Assembly (NCBI GenBank): GCA_021739645.1
Contig: JAIPBL010000019.1
Span: 1-64,000 of the forward strand
DNA length: 64,000 nucleotides
Source: Saprospiraceae bacterium
GTDB taxonomy: Bacteria; Bacteroidota; Bacteroidia; Chitinophagales; Saprospiraceae
Direction: 5' to 3'
The notes beneath the pieces were generated by a model, which made no database searches, was not told the origin of the DNA, and saw only the letters and a program-made list of their open reading frames with translations. Shown one piece after another: positions 23,863-33,400 of this stretch. Position 1 is the first letter of the stretch, and each line of letters opens with the position of its first letter. The translations under genes and the position numbers were made by a program.

Positions 23863-24627
23863 TTATTGGCCAGATTCAATTAAGAAATTGTTGAATTGCG
23901 CTTCAAAAGCCTCCATTTTGCCCACCGATATAGCTACTTCATCTCCCGTCCTCAGGTGAATGACGCCGTTCCTACCCGTGTGTGCATAGCGTTCAATGAA
24001 GCTCAAATTGACCAAATAACTATGGTGGCTACGTGAAAAAATGGAGCTGGGCAAAAGCTCTTCGACATCTTTCAAGGTCTTGGAGGCGGTGAACCGGGTT
24101 GTTTTGCCCGCTTTCAGGAAAAAAATGTCGGTGGTAGCGCCATCGGCCTGGCAGTAGATGATGTCACCCACTTTTATTACGACGTTTCCCTTTCGGGCGT
24201 CGGAAATGAGGATGCTCTGCGATGCTGGGCTGGCCTTTTGTTCCCGCTCCATTTGCTCGATTTTTGCCGATGCACTTTGAATGGTACTGGCAAGGTCGGC
24301 TACGCTGTAGGGCTTCAAGAGGTAGCCCCAAGGTTGAATTTGGTTGATGGCCTGCACTGCGTAATTGGGGTAGGCCGTCACGAAGATGACGCCAAAGTTG
24401 GGGTTTTGGCATTTTTCAAGGAACTCGAAACCCGTGCCGAATGGCGGCATTTCTATATCGAGAAAGACCAGGTCGGGCTGGCTGCGCTGCAATTTTAATA
24501 GTGCATCGCTGACGGAGCGGGCTTCTTCCAGGACTTTTACCTGTGGAAAAAAACGCTCCAACATGCCCCGCAAGGTATTGATGGCGCTGATTTCGTCGTC
24601 AATGATAAAGGCGTTGATTTTTTTCAT
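23863..24627 (-). CDS. LytTR-family response regulator
   Basis: 254 residues. Receiver domain (about 4-120) with D-D-E at 11-13 and the acceptor aspartate in DLVFLDIEMP; C-terminal LytTR DNA-binding domain (about 150-250) with the pattern VGDIIYCQADGATTDIFF, FTASKTLKDVEELL and FSRSHHSYLVNLSFIERY. It binds direct repeats upstream of target promoters in related systems. It follows its kinase gene by 40 bases on the same strand. Targets unknown. Confidence 0.96.
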   Translation of the reverse strand: MKKINAFIIDDEISAINTLRGMLERFFPQVKVLEEARSVSDALLKLQRSQPDLVFLDIEMPPFGTGFEFLEKCQNPNFGVIFVTAYPNYAVQAINQIQPWGYLLKPYSVADLASTIQSASAKIEQMEREQKASPASQSILISDARKGNVVIKVGDIIYCQADGATTDIFFLKAGKTTRFTASKTLKDVEELLPSSIFSRSHHSYLVNLSFIERYAHTGRNGVIHLRTGDEVAISVGKMEAFEAQFNNFLIESGQ

Positions 24628-24667
24628 ATCGCTTTGGTTTTTTTAGCTACTGTGCACTTTTACCGTA

Positions 24668-27600
24668 CTATTGATTCAAATTGAAAGCACTTTTTGACTT
24701 CCTTCTGCCAGCGGTCAACAACGAAATGGTTACCTCGGTGCCATGCTTTCCTTCTTCCAATTTGCCAATGTCTTTGGTTACTAACTTTATATCTGCCGTG
24801 TAAAGGTGATTTAGCATCTGCAATTTCTTTTCAAGGAGTTTGAGGCCCTTTGATGGCCGATTGGGTGGCTTAAGGCGTTTTCTCCTCAGCGACTCTTCCA
24901 TGCCCACGCCGTTGTCGGTCAGGGTGCAGGTCAATCGATTTTTATCCATTTCAAAATGAACTGTCAATTTAGATATTCCATCTGGCGAGAGGCCATGAAT
25001 AGTCGCATTTTCCAAAAGTGGTTGCAGCAACATGGCCGGGAACTTGGCTTGCGGGTCAATCCCTTCATCGCCAAGGATGGTATAACTGAAATGCTCGCCA
25101 AATCGAAGTTCCACCATGGCCAAATAATCCTTTACATATTGGAGTTCGTCTTTGAAAGATATGAATTCTACCTCCGAAAAGGCCATTGTTCGGCGAAGCA
25201 GGTCAGAAAAGATAGAGATGTATTCACTGGCTTTTTCAGGGTCGGGTGGATAGAAAAACTGTTGGATGGCATTGATGCTGTTGCCCACGAAGTGAGGGTT
25301 CATTTGCGACTTGATGGCTTGCAGGTGCAGTTCGGCTGCAGTCCCTTGCAGTTGCAGGAAAGCTGCCCTTCCTTTGAATATTCTATAAATGAAAATACCA
25401 ATCAGCGAAAAAGTGAATAGCATAGCCCACAAGGTTTGCCACCAATAGGGCATCACAGTTATGATGATTTTATCGGGTTGGATGCTGCGAATGCCGCCTG
25501 GAAGGATAGCTGTGGTGGTATTCAGAAACCGTCCGGGTGTTAGGCTCAACCCGTAATTTTGCACACTGCCCTGAATGGTGTCCGTTTTTATTTTTTTGCC
25601 AAACAGGCAATTAATGACATTTTCAAAAGTGATAGCATAAAAAGGTAAAAGCATCTCCTGCTTGCTGTATTCAAATTGCAAATTGCCCCGGGTGCTGTAA
25701 TGTAGGCTGGCCAGCTCTACCTCCAGCATAGTTGCACCAGGCGGTAGCGAAATTTTGTGCTGACCGAGGTTTTCGTTTGTCAGGTCGTATTGTTGCTTGT
25801 CATTGCCGTCAATGTATTTTACGCCAACGATGTGGGTTGGGAAATCACTGGGTTCATCTTTTTGTTGCAAAATCAGCTGGGAAAGCCCAGAAACAGTGGC
25901 GGCCCAAAGCGTGTCTTGGTCCACAAACACAGCATTTATGTCGTCGCTAGCCAGTCCATTGATTTGACTGTGGTGCCCAACCCTCCAATTGGTGTCAATC
26001 GAAAAAACACCCTTGTTGGTGGCCAACCAAACCCTCCCGTTTGCATCCGCAAAGATGGTTTGGATGTTTTCGATGGGCTTTGCCAGCTTGTCATTGATGA
26101 TGTCAACCCTGACCACTTCCCCTTTGTTGACGGTCACTTTTAGTAGGCCGTAGTCTGGTGTTGCTACCCAAAGCGCATCTTTACCTGCTTGTTTGATGTC
26201 CAGGATTCTGCTGGCAAGTGGCCGAAAATGGTGACCCCATGATTTTTTGAAACCATCTTTCTCTGAAAACAAACCATCGAGTTTGCCAGCCCAAAGGCTA
26301 TTTTGGGCATCGGGGAATACTATCATGGTGCGTCCTTCAGCTATAATTTTGGAGTTAGCGCCCTTGTCTTCCCAATTCATAAAGTGATTGGAAGTCCCTC
26401 CCCAAATCTTGCCATCATACCAATTGGCCGATTTATAGGAGCCAACCGAGTTGGTCAATTGTAGAATACCCAGCTTTTCGGTGACGACGGCTTTGTCGGA
26501 AACCGCCATCCAGGTGCTGTCGGGTAGGGGTAGAATCTGCCTGATCCTATTGTAACCGATGTACTCTTTGATGGAGACCACTTTCCAGGTGCCATTCTTT
26601 TTTAGATACAGGTGCCCCTTGTCATCGCCTGCTGCCAATCGGCCATCCAATAACTTGCAGATACTGATAACATTGTTTGACCGTAGTGGTGAGTTGGCAC
26701 TAACCCGGTAATTTTGAACGGCATTTTTAGGCAAGGTGTATGCGCCGTCGTGGAGGGTGGCGAACCAAATATTTTTTTCCCGGTCTTCATAAATTTGCGA
26801 TACCCGTTTCCCATAAAGGTACTTTTCCGGGTGTTTAAGGTTATGTTTTCGATGGTCAAAACAAAACGCCCCTTCGTCATTGTTGCTCACCCAAAACTTG
26901 CCCTCACTGTCCGTGTAAGCAGTAGCAGAGGCCAACCCCAGAAGCCTGTCAATTTCCTTGAAACTTCCGTTTTCATATTCAAGCAAAAGTATGCCTTCCT
27001 TGTACAGGTACAACAGCCGATTGCCGCTTTGTGCCATGCTGACATACCTGGTTTTTGAAAAAAAATCAAACGCTGAAGTAGGTCCTTTTTCTATGCCCTG
27101 TTTAAGTTTTTTTATGGTCTCAGCAGAAACACTAAGAAATGGAGGTGGCGTCGTGAACCTGATGTCAAACATGTTTTGGCTGGTCACCTTGTAGATGAAC
27201 CAAAACCCAAAAGCGAAAATTGAGCCTCCAAATTCACCGACTTTGTGGATGGAATTTTTAGAAGTGTAAATATCCACCCCGTCTTCATGCAGGCAATAAA
27301 GATTGTTTGTGCTAGAGCCTAGCCAAATCCGGTGCTGACGGTCTTCATGAAAATTGAAATTCCCGGCCTTATTCACTTTTGCAAGTGATGAATCGATGGT
27401 AGCATTTGTAATCATGCCGTCCTGGAAATAAGCAGGGTGCTGCCCAAAACAGGACAACCAGATTCTGCCCTTGCTGTCCTCAAAAATATTGACCACCTCG
27501 TTGTCTGGCAGTCCATCCTTCATCCCAAAAACCTTGAACCTCGTTCCATCGAACCGCACCAAGCCCTTGTCCGTGCCAAACCATATATAGCCTTTCTGAT

Positions 27601-27745
27601 CCTGTAACGTACAATAAACCACCCCACTTGGCAACCCGTCGTTTACGCCATAGTGTAGGTAAGCAGGCTCTTGCCCATGGCACGGCAGTACCAATATCGG
27701 CATTAGCAGCAGGACTATCAGTGGTCGAAAAAAGCTCAATTTCAT
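24668..27745 (-). CDS. Propeller-type sensor histidine kinase (LytS-like kinase domain)
   Basis: 1025 residues from ATG 27745, where a signal peptide starts (MKLSFFRPLIVLLLMP); upstream in-frame codons lack one. The periplasmic part (about 30-740) is two seven-bladed propellers of Reg_prop type (YGVNDGLPSGVVYCTLQDQKG and VWLATNKGVF are typical) and a Y_Y_Y domain. One membrane helix near 800 (MLFTFSLIGIFIYRIF) leads to a His_kinase domain with KSQMNPHFVGNSINAIQQFF, phospho-acceptor H in NPHF, and an ATPase domain with LLQPLLENATIHGL. The motif has VGNS where FFNS is usual. Pairs with the LytTR regulator. Confidence 0.95.
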   Translation of the reverse strand: MKLSFFRPLIVLLLMPILVLPCHGQEPAYLHYGVNDGLPSGVVYCTLQDQKGYIWFGTDKGLVRFDGTRFKVFGMKDGLPDNEVVNIFEDSKGRIWLSCFGQHPAYFQDGMITNATIDSSLAKVNKAGNFNFHEDRQHRIWLGSSTNNLYCLHEDGVDIYTSKNSIHKVGEFGGSIFAFGFWFIYKVTSQNMFDIRFTTPPPFLSVSAETIKKLKQGIEKGPTSAFDFFSKTRYVSMAQSGNRLLYLYKEGILLLEYENGSFKEIDRLLGLASATAYTDSEGKFWVSNNDEGAFCFDHRKHNLKHPEKYLYGKRVSQIYEDREKNIWFATLHDGAYTLPKNAVQNYRVSANSPLRSNNVISICKLLDGRLAAGDDKGHLYLKKNGTWKVVSIKEYIGYNRIRQILPLPDSTWMAVSDKAVVTEKLGILQLTNSVGSYKSANWYDGKIWGGTSNHFMNWEDKGANSKIIAEGRTMIVFPDAQNSLWAGKLDGLFSEKDGFKKSWGHHFRPLASRILDIKQAGKDALWVATPDYGLLKVTVNKGEVVRVDIINDKLAKPIENIQTIFADANGRVWLATNKGVFSIDTNWRVGHHSQINGLASDDINAVFVDQDTLWAATVSGLSQLILQQKDEPSDFPTHIVGVKYIDGNDKQQYDLTNENLGQHKISLPPGATMLEVELASLHYSTRGNLQFEYSKQEMLLPFYAITFENVINCLFGKKIKTDTIQGSVQNYGLSLTPGRFLNTTTAILPGGIRSIQPDKIIITVMPYWWQTLWAMLFTFSLIGIFIYRIFKGRAAFLQLQGTAAELHLQAIKSQMNPHFVGNSINAIQQFFYPPDPEKASEYISIFSDLLRRTMAFSEVEFISFKDELQYVKDYLAMVELRFGEHFSYTILGDEGIDPQAKFPAMLLQPLLENATIHGLSPDGISKLTVHFEMDKNRLTCTLTDNGVGMEESLRRKRLKPPNRPSKGLKLLEKKLQMLNHLYTADIKLVTKDIGKLEEGKHGTEVTISLLTAGRRKSKSAFNLNQ

Positions 27746-27877
27746 GGCGTGAAAAGTACGCCGATTTTTCAAAAACGCCCCCCACAACCTTTTAACCCTG
27801 TCGAAAAGCAAAACAACCATGCAGTTTTTTCCCATTTTTGTTCCATCAACACTTGTCCCAAACCGAAATTGACGCAC
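27746..27877. promoter_or_regulatory. Divergent promoter region
   Basis: 132 bases between the kinase gene and the PD40-type gene, which diverge. It must hold promoters for both. No exact TAnnTTTG box was found; a C6 run at 27779-27784 is the only visible oddity. Confidence 0.4.
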
Positions 27878-29956
27878 ATGGTTCTCCGAATGCTTGCCCT
27901 ATTTGCTTGTTTATCTTTGGTAAAAACTGCCACGGCGCAGGATGCGGCCACATGGAAAAAAAATGGCAACGACCTATTGGCAGCCGGACAGTTCCAACCC
28001 GCCCTCGAAGCCTTTTTGAATGCCGAAAAAACGGCACCCATCGATGCTGGAACTCGCACCAATATTGGCATCTGCCACTATCACCTCCACCATCCGATGG
28101 AAGCCGAGGCGCAACTCCTGGCTGCCTTTCAGGCAAAAAAAGAACCACCGCCCATCAATTACCTCTACCTCGCCAAGCTCCAGCAAGCCCAGCTTCACTT
28201 TGAAAAAGCCCCCATTTTTTACAAGCAATTTTTAAGAAAAACACCTGCCGACCACCCGTGGCGCCCAGCCGTTCGGGACGAAATCAGGCGCTGTGCGACT
28301 GGCCTGCGGCTGCGCCGCCAGTCCCCACTTGCCGCTGTGCTGCCGCTTGCCGACATCAATTCCAATGCCGACGATTTTAAGCCACTGCCCAGCCCATCCG
28401 GGCAGGAGCGGCTCTATTTTTCTGCGAATGGCCGAAGCACCACCGCCACCGATATTTTTTTTACGGAAGTAAGAGCAGGCGATTGGTCGGCACCCAATCT
28501 GCTGAACCGCTTCGTCAACGGCGCCGACCATGAGGTTGCACTCGGCTTCGACGAGGATGGGGCGAACCTCTTTTTTTTCCGAGGAAAAACGCTGCAAAAC
28601 GGCCAAATTTTAGTGGACTCCTTTCGGGAAAACCCCCTCGAACGCACCCTGTTTTTCGAACCGTTTGCCGGGCCGATGCGACCATCAGAAGGCGACTGCG
28701 AACCCTTTTTCTTCAATGACAGCATCCTCGTCTTCGCCAGTAGGCGGGCAGGCAGCTTTGGTGGCCTCGACCTCTACGTGAGCACCCAAACCAACGGCAT
28801 TTGGAGCCCCGCCCTAAACCTTGGCCCCGTCATCAACTCGGCTTACGACGAAACCTCGCCCTTCCTCTCAAGGGACGGGCGCACCCTCTATTTTTCGAGC
28901 AACGCCACCGCTCGCAGCATGGGCGGCCTCGACATCCAGCGGGCCACCTACCTCGACTGGTCGGCCCGCTGGTCACCACCCATCAACCTCGGCCCGCCCA
29001 TCAACTCCGCTGCCGACGACGACCATTTCATGCTCTCCCACGGGGGAGACCGGGGCTTTTTCGACTCCGACCGCATCATCGGCGAAGGTGGGCGTGACCT
29101 TTTCGTAGCACTTTTCGACCAGCCATGTGAATGGCAACTGAGCGAATCGTCGCCCGTTGCCTTTTGCCTCGTTGCCGAAGGCAAAAAAACTCTCGAAATA
29201 AGCGAGCGGGCCGTTCAGCCACCGGGCGTTTTTTTCGATGAAATCAGCTCCTTCGAGCTGCCGGTGATGACGCTACCACCGCCCGGCGGCACACCGATTG
29301 AGCAAACCGTCAACCAGTTTGCGTTGCTGGCGCAATTGCTCAAAAAATATCCAAAACTGGAGGTCACGGTTGCGCTCCACTCCGCAGAAGGGGACGATGC
29401 CGTGGGTGCTTTTTTGTTCGCTTCGCAAACGGCCACCGACCTGCTACGGCAAGAGGGCGTTGGCACTGAGCGGGTGACGCTGCTCTTCGCTGGCAGCAGC
29501 TTCCCCGTTGCCGATGGTGCTTTCGAAACGAACCGCCGAGCAGAGGTTTTTATCGAAAATCCAACCATCTTGCCCTTTGAGTTGCGCCGCCCTCCGCTGC
29601 CACCGGGAGCGTTCAAAGCGGAGTTTTTTCAAAAAAGCATGACCAGCCTCGCCTACTGGGTGACGGTTGATGGTGGGCGGGAAGGTGTTGACGGGAAAGG
29701 CTTGGCGAAACTTTTTGAGCTGTATCCAGCAGGGCTGCTGGAGCGGCGGCCAGGGCAGGGCAGCTTGATTTTTTCGCCCGGACTGTACCTCACCTACGAT
29801 TCCACCGAGGAGTGGCAACGGGCGCTGGTGCTCGATGGTTACCCTTCGGCCACCATCATCCCCTACCTGCGGGGCTTTGCACTGACGAAAGAGGCTGCTG
29901 CGAGGTTTGTTGATGACTTCCCAGATTTGCAGAATTTCATTGATAATGAGAATTAG
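27878..29956 (+). CDS. TPR/PD40-propeller envelope protein with OmpA-like C-terminus
   Basis: 692 residues from ATG 27878 (signal peptide MVLRMLALFACLSLVKTATA). Residues 25-130 carry TPR-like helices (TWKKNGNDLLAAGQFQPALEAF). Residues 160-430 are WD40-like/PD40 blades (GLDLYVSTQTNGIWSPALNLGPVIN, SPFLSRDGRTLYFSS, RGFFDSDR). The part from about 470 contains a weak OmpA-like peptidoglycan-binding fold (FALLAQLLKKYPKLEVTVALHSAEGDD, ASQTATDLL, ETNRRAEVFI), but its conserved D and R contacts are not obvious. This build is found in Bacteroidota outer-membrane-linked proteins near type IX secretion genes. Its stop codon TAG (29954-29956) falls within a palindromic element. Confidence 0.8.
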   Translation: MVLRMLALFACLSLVKTATAQDAATWKKNGNDLLAAGQFQPALEAFLNAEKTAPIDAGTRTNIGICHYHLHHPMEAEAQLLAAFQAKKEPPPINYLYLAKLQQAQLHFEKAPIFYKQFLRKTPADHPWRPAVRDEIRRCATGLRLRRQSPLAAVLPLADINSNADDFKPLPSPSGQERLYFSANGRSTTATDIFFTEVRAGDWSAPNLLNRFVNGADHEVALGFDEDGANLFFFRGKTLQNGQILVDSFRENPLERTLFFEPFAGPMRPSEGDCEPFFFNDSILVFASRRAGSFGGLDLYVSTQTNGIWSPALNLGPVINSAYDETSPFLSRDGRTLYFSSNATARSMGGLDIQRATYLDWSARWSPPINLGPPINSAADDDHFMLSHGGDRGFFDSDRIIGEGGRDLFVALFDQPCEWQLSESSPVAFCLVAEGKKTLEISERAVQPPGVFFDEISSFELPVMTLPPPGGTPIEQTVNQFALLAQLLKKYPKLEVTVALHSAEGDDAVGAFLFASQTATDLLRQEGVGTERVTLLFAGSSFPVADGAFETNRRAEVFIENPTILPFELRRPPLPPGAFKAEFFQKSMTSLAYWVTVDGGREGVDGKGLAKLFELYPAGLLERRPGQGSLIFSPGLYLTYDSTEEWQRALVLDGYPSATIIPYLRGFALTKEAAARFVDDFPDLQNFIDNEN

Positions 29957-30210
29957 GGGTTGAAATAGCTTTGAACGTGCCGTAGGCGCACGATGAATTT
30001 GGGCGTTACATCAGCCATGTTGTGTTGAAATAGCTTTGAACGTGCCGTAGGCACGAAATGTTGGTAGTAATTTACCCAAACGACGGTCTGCGTGCCGTAG
30101 GTACGCAACTACTACCACGATTCGTTGTGTACCTATGGCACGCAGACCCGTTTTTCAATCCATTTCTACCGATATTTTGTGCCTAACGGCACATTTCAAC
30201 CCTTAATTCG
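29950..30210. repeat. Nested palindromic element, copy B, with duplicated left arm
   Basis: About 261 bases, the same design as the copy at 20188. The ends are GAATTAGGGGTTGAAA and TTTCAACCCTTAATTCG; the arms carry GTGCCGTAGGCAC and GTGCCTAACGGCAC, and the centre is CTGCGTGCCGTAGGTACGCA facing a complementary GTACCTATGGCACGCAG. Unlike copy A the left arm is tandemly duplicated: TTGAAATAGCTTTGAACGTG occurs at 29960 and again at 30025. It overlaps the last two codons of the upstream gene. Confidence 0.85.
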
Positions 30211-30413
30211 CATTGATAATTGAAATGGCGCCATCCCGTCATTTGCCGAGCTTTTTGTCAAAAATCCTCCAAACCTTCGTTTTCAATGGCCGTCCGAAAA
30301 TAATCGGCCTAACTTCGTACCCTAACCCATTGGTTAAAAGTCACCCTGATGGCACGTCAAACTACCGTGCAATGCGCTATTTTCAACTGATTACTCACAA
30401 AAATTATCCTGTG
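29957..30413. other. Leader of the giant adhesin gene
   Basis: 457 bases: the palindromic element to 30210, then about 200 bases with no element recognised that form the upstream region of the adhesin. A weak -7-like TAACTTCG lies near 30309-30316. An open frame runs in phase from 30213 but has no signal peptide, so it is probably leader. Confidence 0.5.
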
Positions 30414-33400
30414 ATGAAAAAACGTCTCCAACTATTCTTTACCCTAATTTCCATTTGCTTTTTCATTCAAAACGCCCTTGCCCAGCAAGGCGGTAATATC
30501 ATCGGCCCGCAGACGCTCTGTGTGGGTGCGTGCGACACCTACGAGGTAGTGTTGTTTAGTCCAAACGAATTCATCGAAGTGGTCACTTGGGGAGCAAACA
30601 CTGGGACTACCGTTGGCACTGGCAACCCAATTTCTTTTTGTCCCCAAGTCACAGCGCCTGGCACAGTGGTCTTGACAGCGGTGGTTATTGCTTTTGGCCC
30701 AAACGGGAACACAATCACTTATGACATGCAACTCCCCATAGTGATTACCTATGGCCTAACTCCCGTAATCGTGCCCACCATCGCCTCTTGCCCGCAGGAC
30801 AGCAGCAACCAAAGCCCCTGCGAAAAGATTTGTGCTTTCGGCACGGCGCAGTACGAGGTGACGGGCATTCCTCCCACCACGCCCGTCACCTGGTCGGTGC
30901 AGGGTGCGCAGAGTTTCACCCCGAACGGACATATCGTGACGGTGGAGTGGGGGGCACCGGGGCAGGGGCAGGTGAGCGTGGTGGCGGGGGGGAATCCCGG
31001 TTCCAACGGCCCTTTTCAATTTTTTTGTGGGCAGCAGAGCATAAGCGCTGCCCCCAATAGCACATCCGAAATCTATTTCAGCGAAGCAGATGGCACAGCA
31101 CCTTACACGGTAACCTATACTTGGAACGGTGTTGCACAAGCTCCCTTTACTTTACAATCTATGCCCACCGTTATGCCTTTCGCATCACCCGGTACTTATG
31201 TATTCACTGTGACCGATGCAACTGGCCAAACTGACAACTGCACAACGACTGTCACCAATAGCGCCCAAGATTGTTGGGTCTCCGCTTACCCAAGTAATAT
31301 TGACCATCAAACCGATTTTTTAGCTTGCAATGGTGCTATTCAATTGGTGGGCGTTGGAGGGTTTCCACCCTACACGTTTCAATGGAGCAACGGAAACACC
31401 ACCCAAAATCTGAACGACGTTTGCTGTGGCACTTATTCAGTTACGGTGTCAGATGCTTCGGGTTGTTTTTCGTCCACTTCAATTATCGTCGCCTGCCCCG
31501 ACTCCACCTCCACCTGCGCTGGCGAAACCTCCCTCTGCGTTGAAATCCTCGAAGAACCCGAAGCGAACATCGGCTCACTGCCACCGCCGCAGCCCAATGG
31601 TACGATTGCCATTTGCCAAGGGCAAACCATCTATTTTCAAAACAACAGCCTCAACGCCACGAGCTACGTCTGGGATTTTGGGAACTTCAACACCTCCACC
31701 CAGTTCGAGCCGAGCCAGACCTACGATGTGCCGGGCAGCTACATCGTCTCGCTCATTGCCCGAAACGAATGCTACTGCGCCGACACCAGCTTCGTCGAGG
31801 TCTATGTCATCGCTGCCGATGTGCCGGAAATCAACTGCACGGGCACCATCTGCGAGGGAGAAACGGTCACGTACAGCACCGATACTAATTGCGGCACATA
31901 CACTTGGGCACTAACGGGCAGCTACAACATCCTCGACGGCGGTATGCCGACCGACAATTTCATCACGGTGGAATGGCTGGCCGGGCCACAAGGCACCATC
32001 TCGCTGAGTGTGGCGGGCTGCGCCGGAACGGTCTGCACCCTGCCAAACGTCGTGCCCATCCCCATCATCTCCGACAACGTGCAAATCCAAGGCCCCGACA
32101 AAGTCTGCGAGGGCAGCACCGAGGAGTACTACATCCCTGATTATCAAGGCACTAGCATCAACTGGACAGTGCTAGGCAGCGGTAACATCACCGACGGGCA
32201 GGGGACTGAAAGGATTACGGTGAATTGGTTTGGCAACGCCAATCAGGGCAACCCGCAGCGGGTCATCGTTGAATTCGAGAACTGCTACCTCGGCTGCTCC
32301 GGCAAGGACACGCTGGATGTGAACATCGTGCCGGGCTTTTACGCCACCGGCCCCATCGAGGTTTGCGCCAGCAGCAGCGGCACGTACCAGAGCCGCAACA
32401 CCGTCACAAATGCGCTTATCCCTGCCAACTGGCAGGTAATCAACAGTTTAGGTGCGGTAGTTTGGTCGTCGCCTGCGGCAACCAACACGGCGAACATTCC
32501 CTTCAACTTCCCAGCAGGAGCCTACACCGTGCGAGCCACTGCGGCAAACGCCAGTAGTTATTGCAACAATGGTTACAATATTTACATCAAACTAGTGGCG
32601 CCGCCGCCCGCTCCAACGGCGATTACGGGCGAGGACGAAATCTGCCCCGGACTGACTTACAGCTACGAAGGAGTCGGGTTAGCTACCACCGATTTTACTT
32701 GGACATTTACAGGCGGTGCTCCTGCCAATTTCGGCGGAAATCCGGCCAACGTCACTTGGAACGCCGCTGGGCCATACGCTATTTCCGTGGTGCAAACAGC
32801 GACCACCGGGCTAGCCTGCACCTCGCTCCCGGCCTCGCTTACGGTTAACCCCATACCTGCTTTCAGCGTCACGGGCGATAGCCAAGTCTGCCGAGAGCAG
32901 AGCGGGACGTACAGCGTACCCTTTTTTGAAAATATTGATTATCAATGGGTTATCAGTCCAGCTGCCGCCGGAACGGTAGTCAGTGGCGCAAACACTGAGC
33001 AGGTCGAAGTGCTGTGGCATACCGACGGCCCGGCGACGGTGGGCGTGACCGTTTGCGGAGCGACCGAAAACTACAACGTCACGGTGCTGCCGCTGCCGGA
33101 GCCTGTGGCGCAGACGCCCGCCAACCTCTGTCAAGGTGAAACAGCGGTGATCCAGACGACCGTGGGCTACGCCAGCTATGTTTGGAACAACGCCAGTGGT
33201 GCGCAGATTTCGACGTTGACCACTCCGAGCCTCGGTGCTGGCAATTACGAAGTGGAAGTCACGGACGCCAACGGATGCGTGGGCGACACGATTTTCGAAA
33301 TCATCGAGCTAGCCGGCCCAAACATCTCAATTTCAACGCCAGCCTACTACGCCCTCTGCTCTGGCGGCCCGGCGGCTGTCTTGCATGCAACCGAGAGCAG

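Noticed and set aside
30213..30413. N-terminal extension of the giant adhesin from 30213
   Set aside because: It lacks a signal peptide and begins next to the palindromic element; the clear signal peptide starts at 30414.
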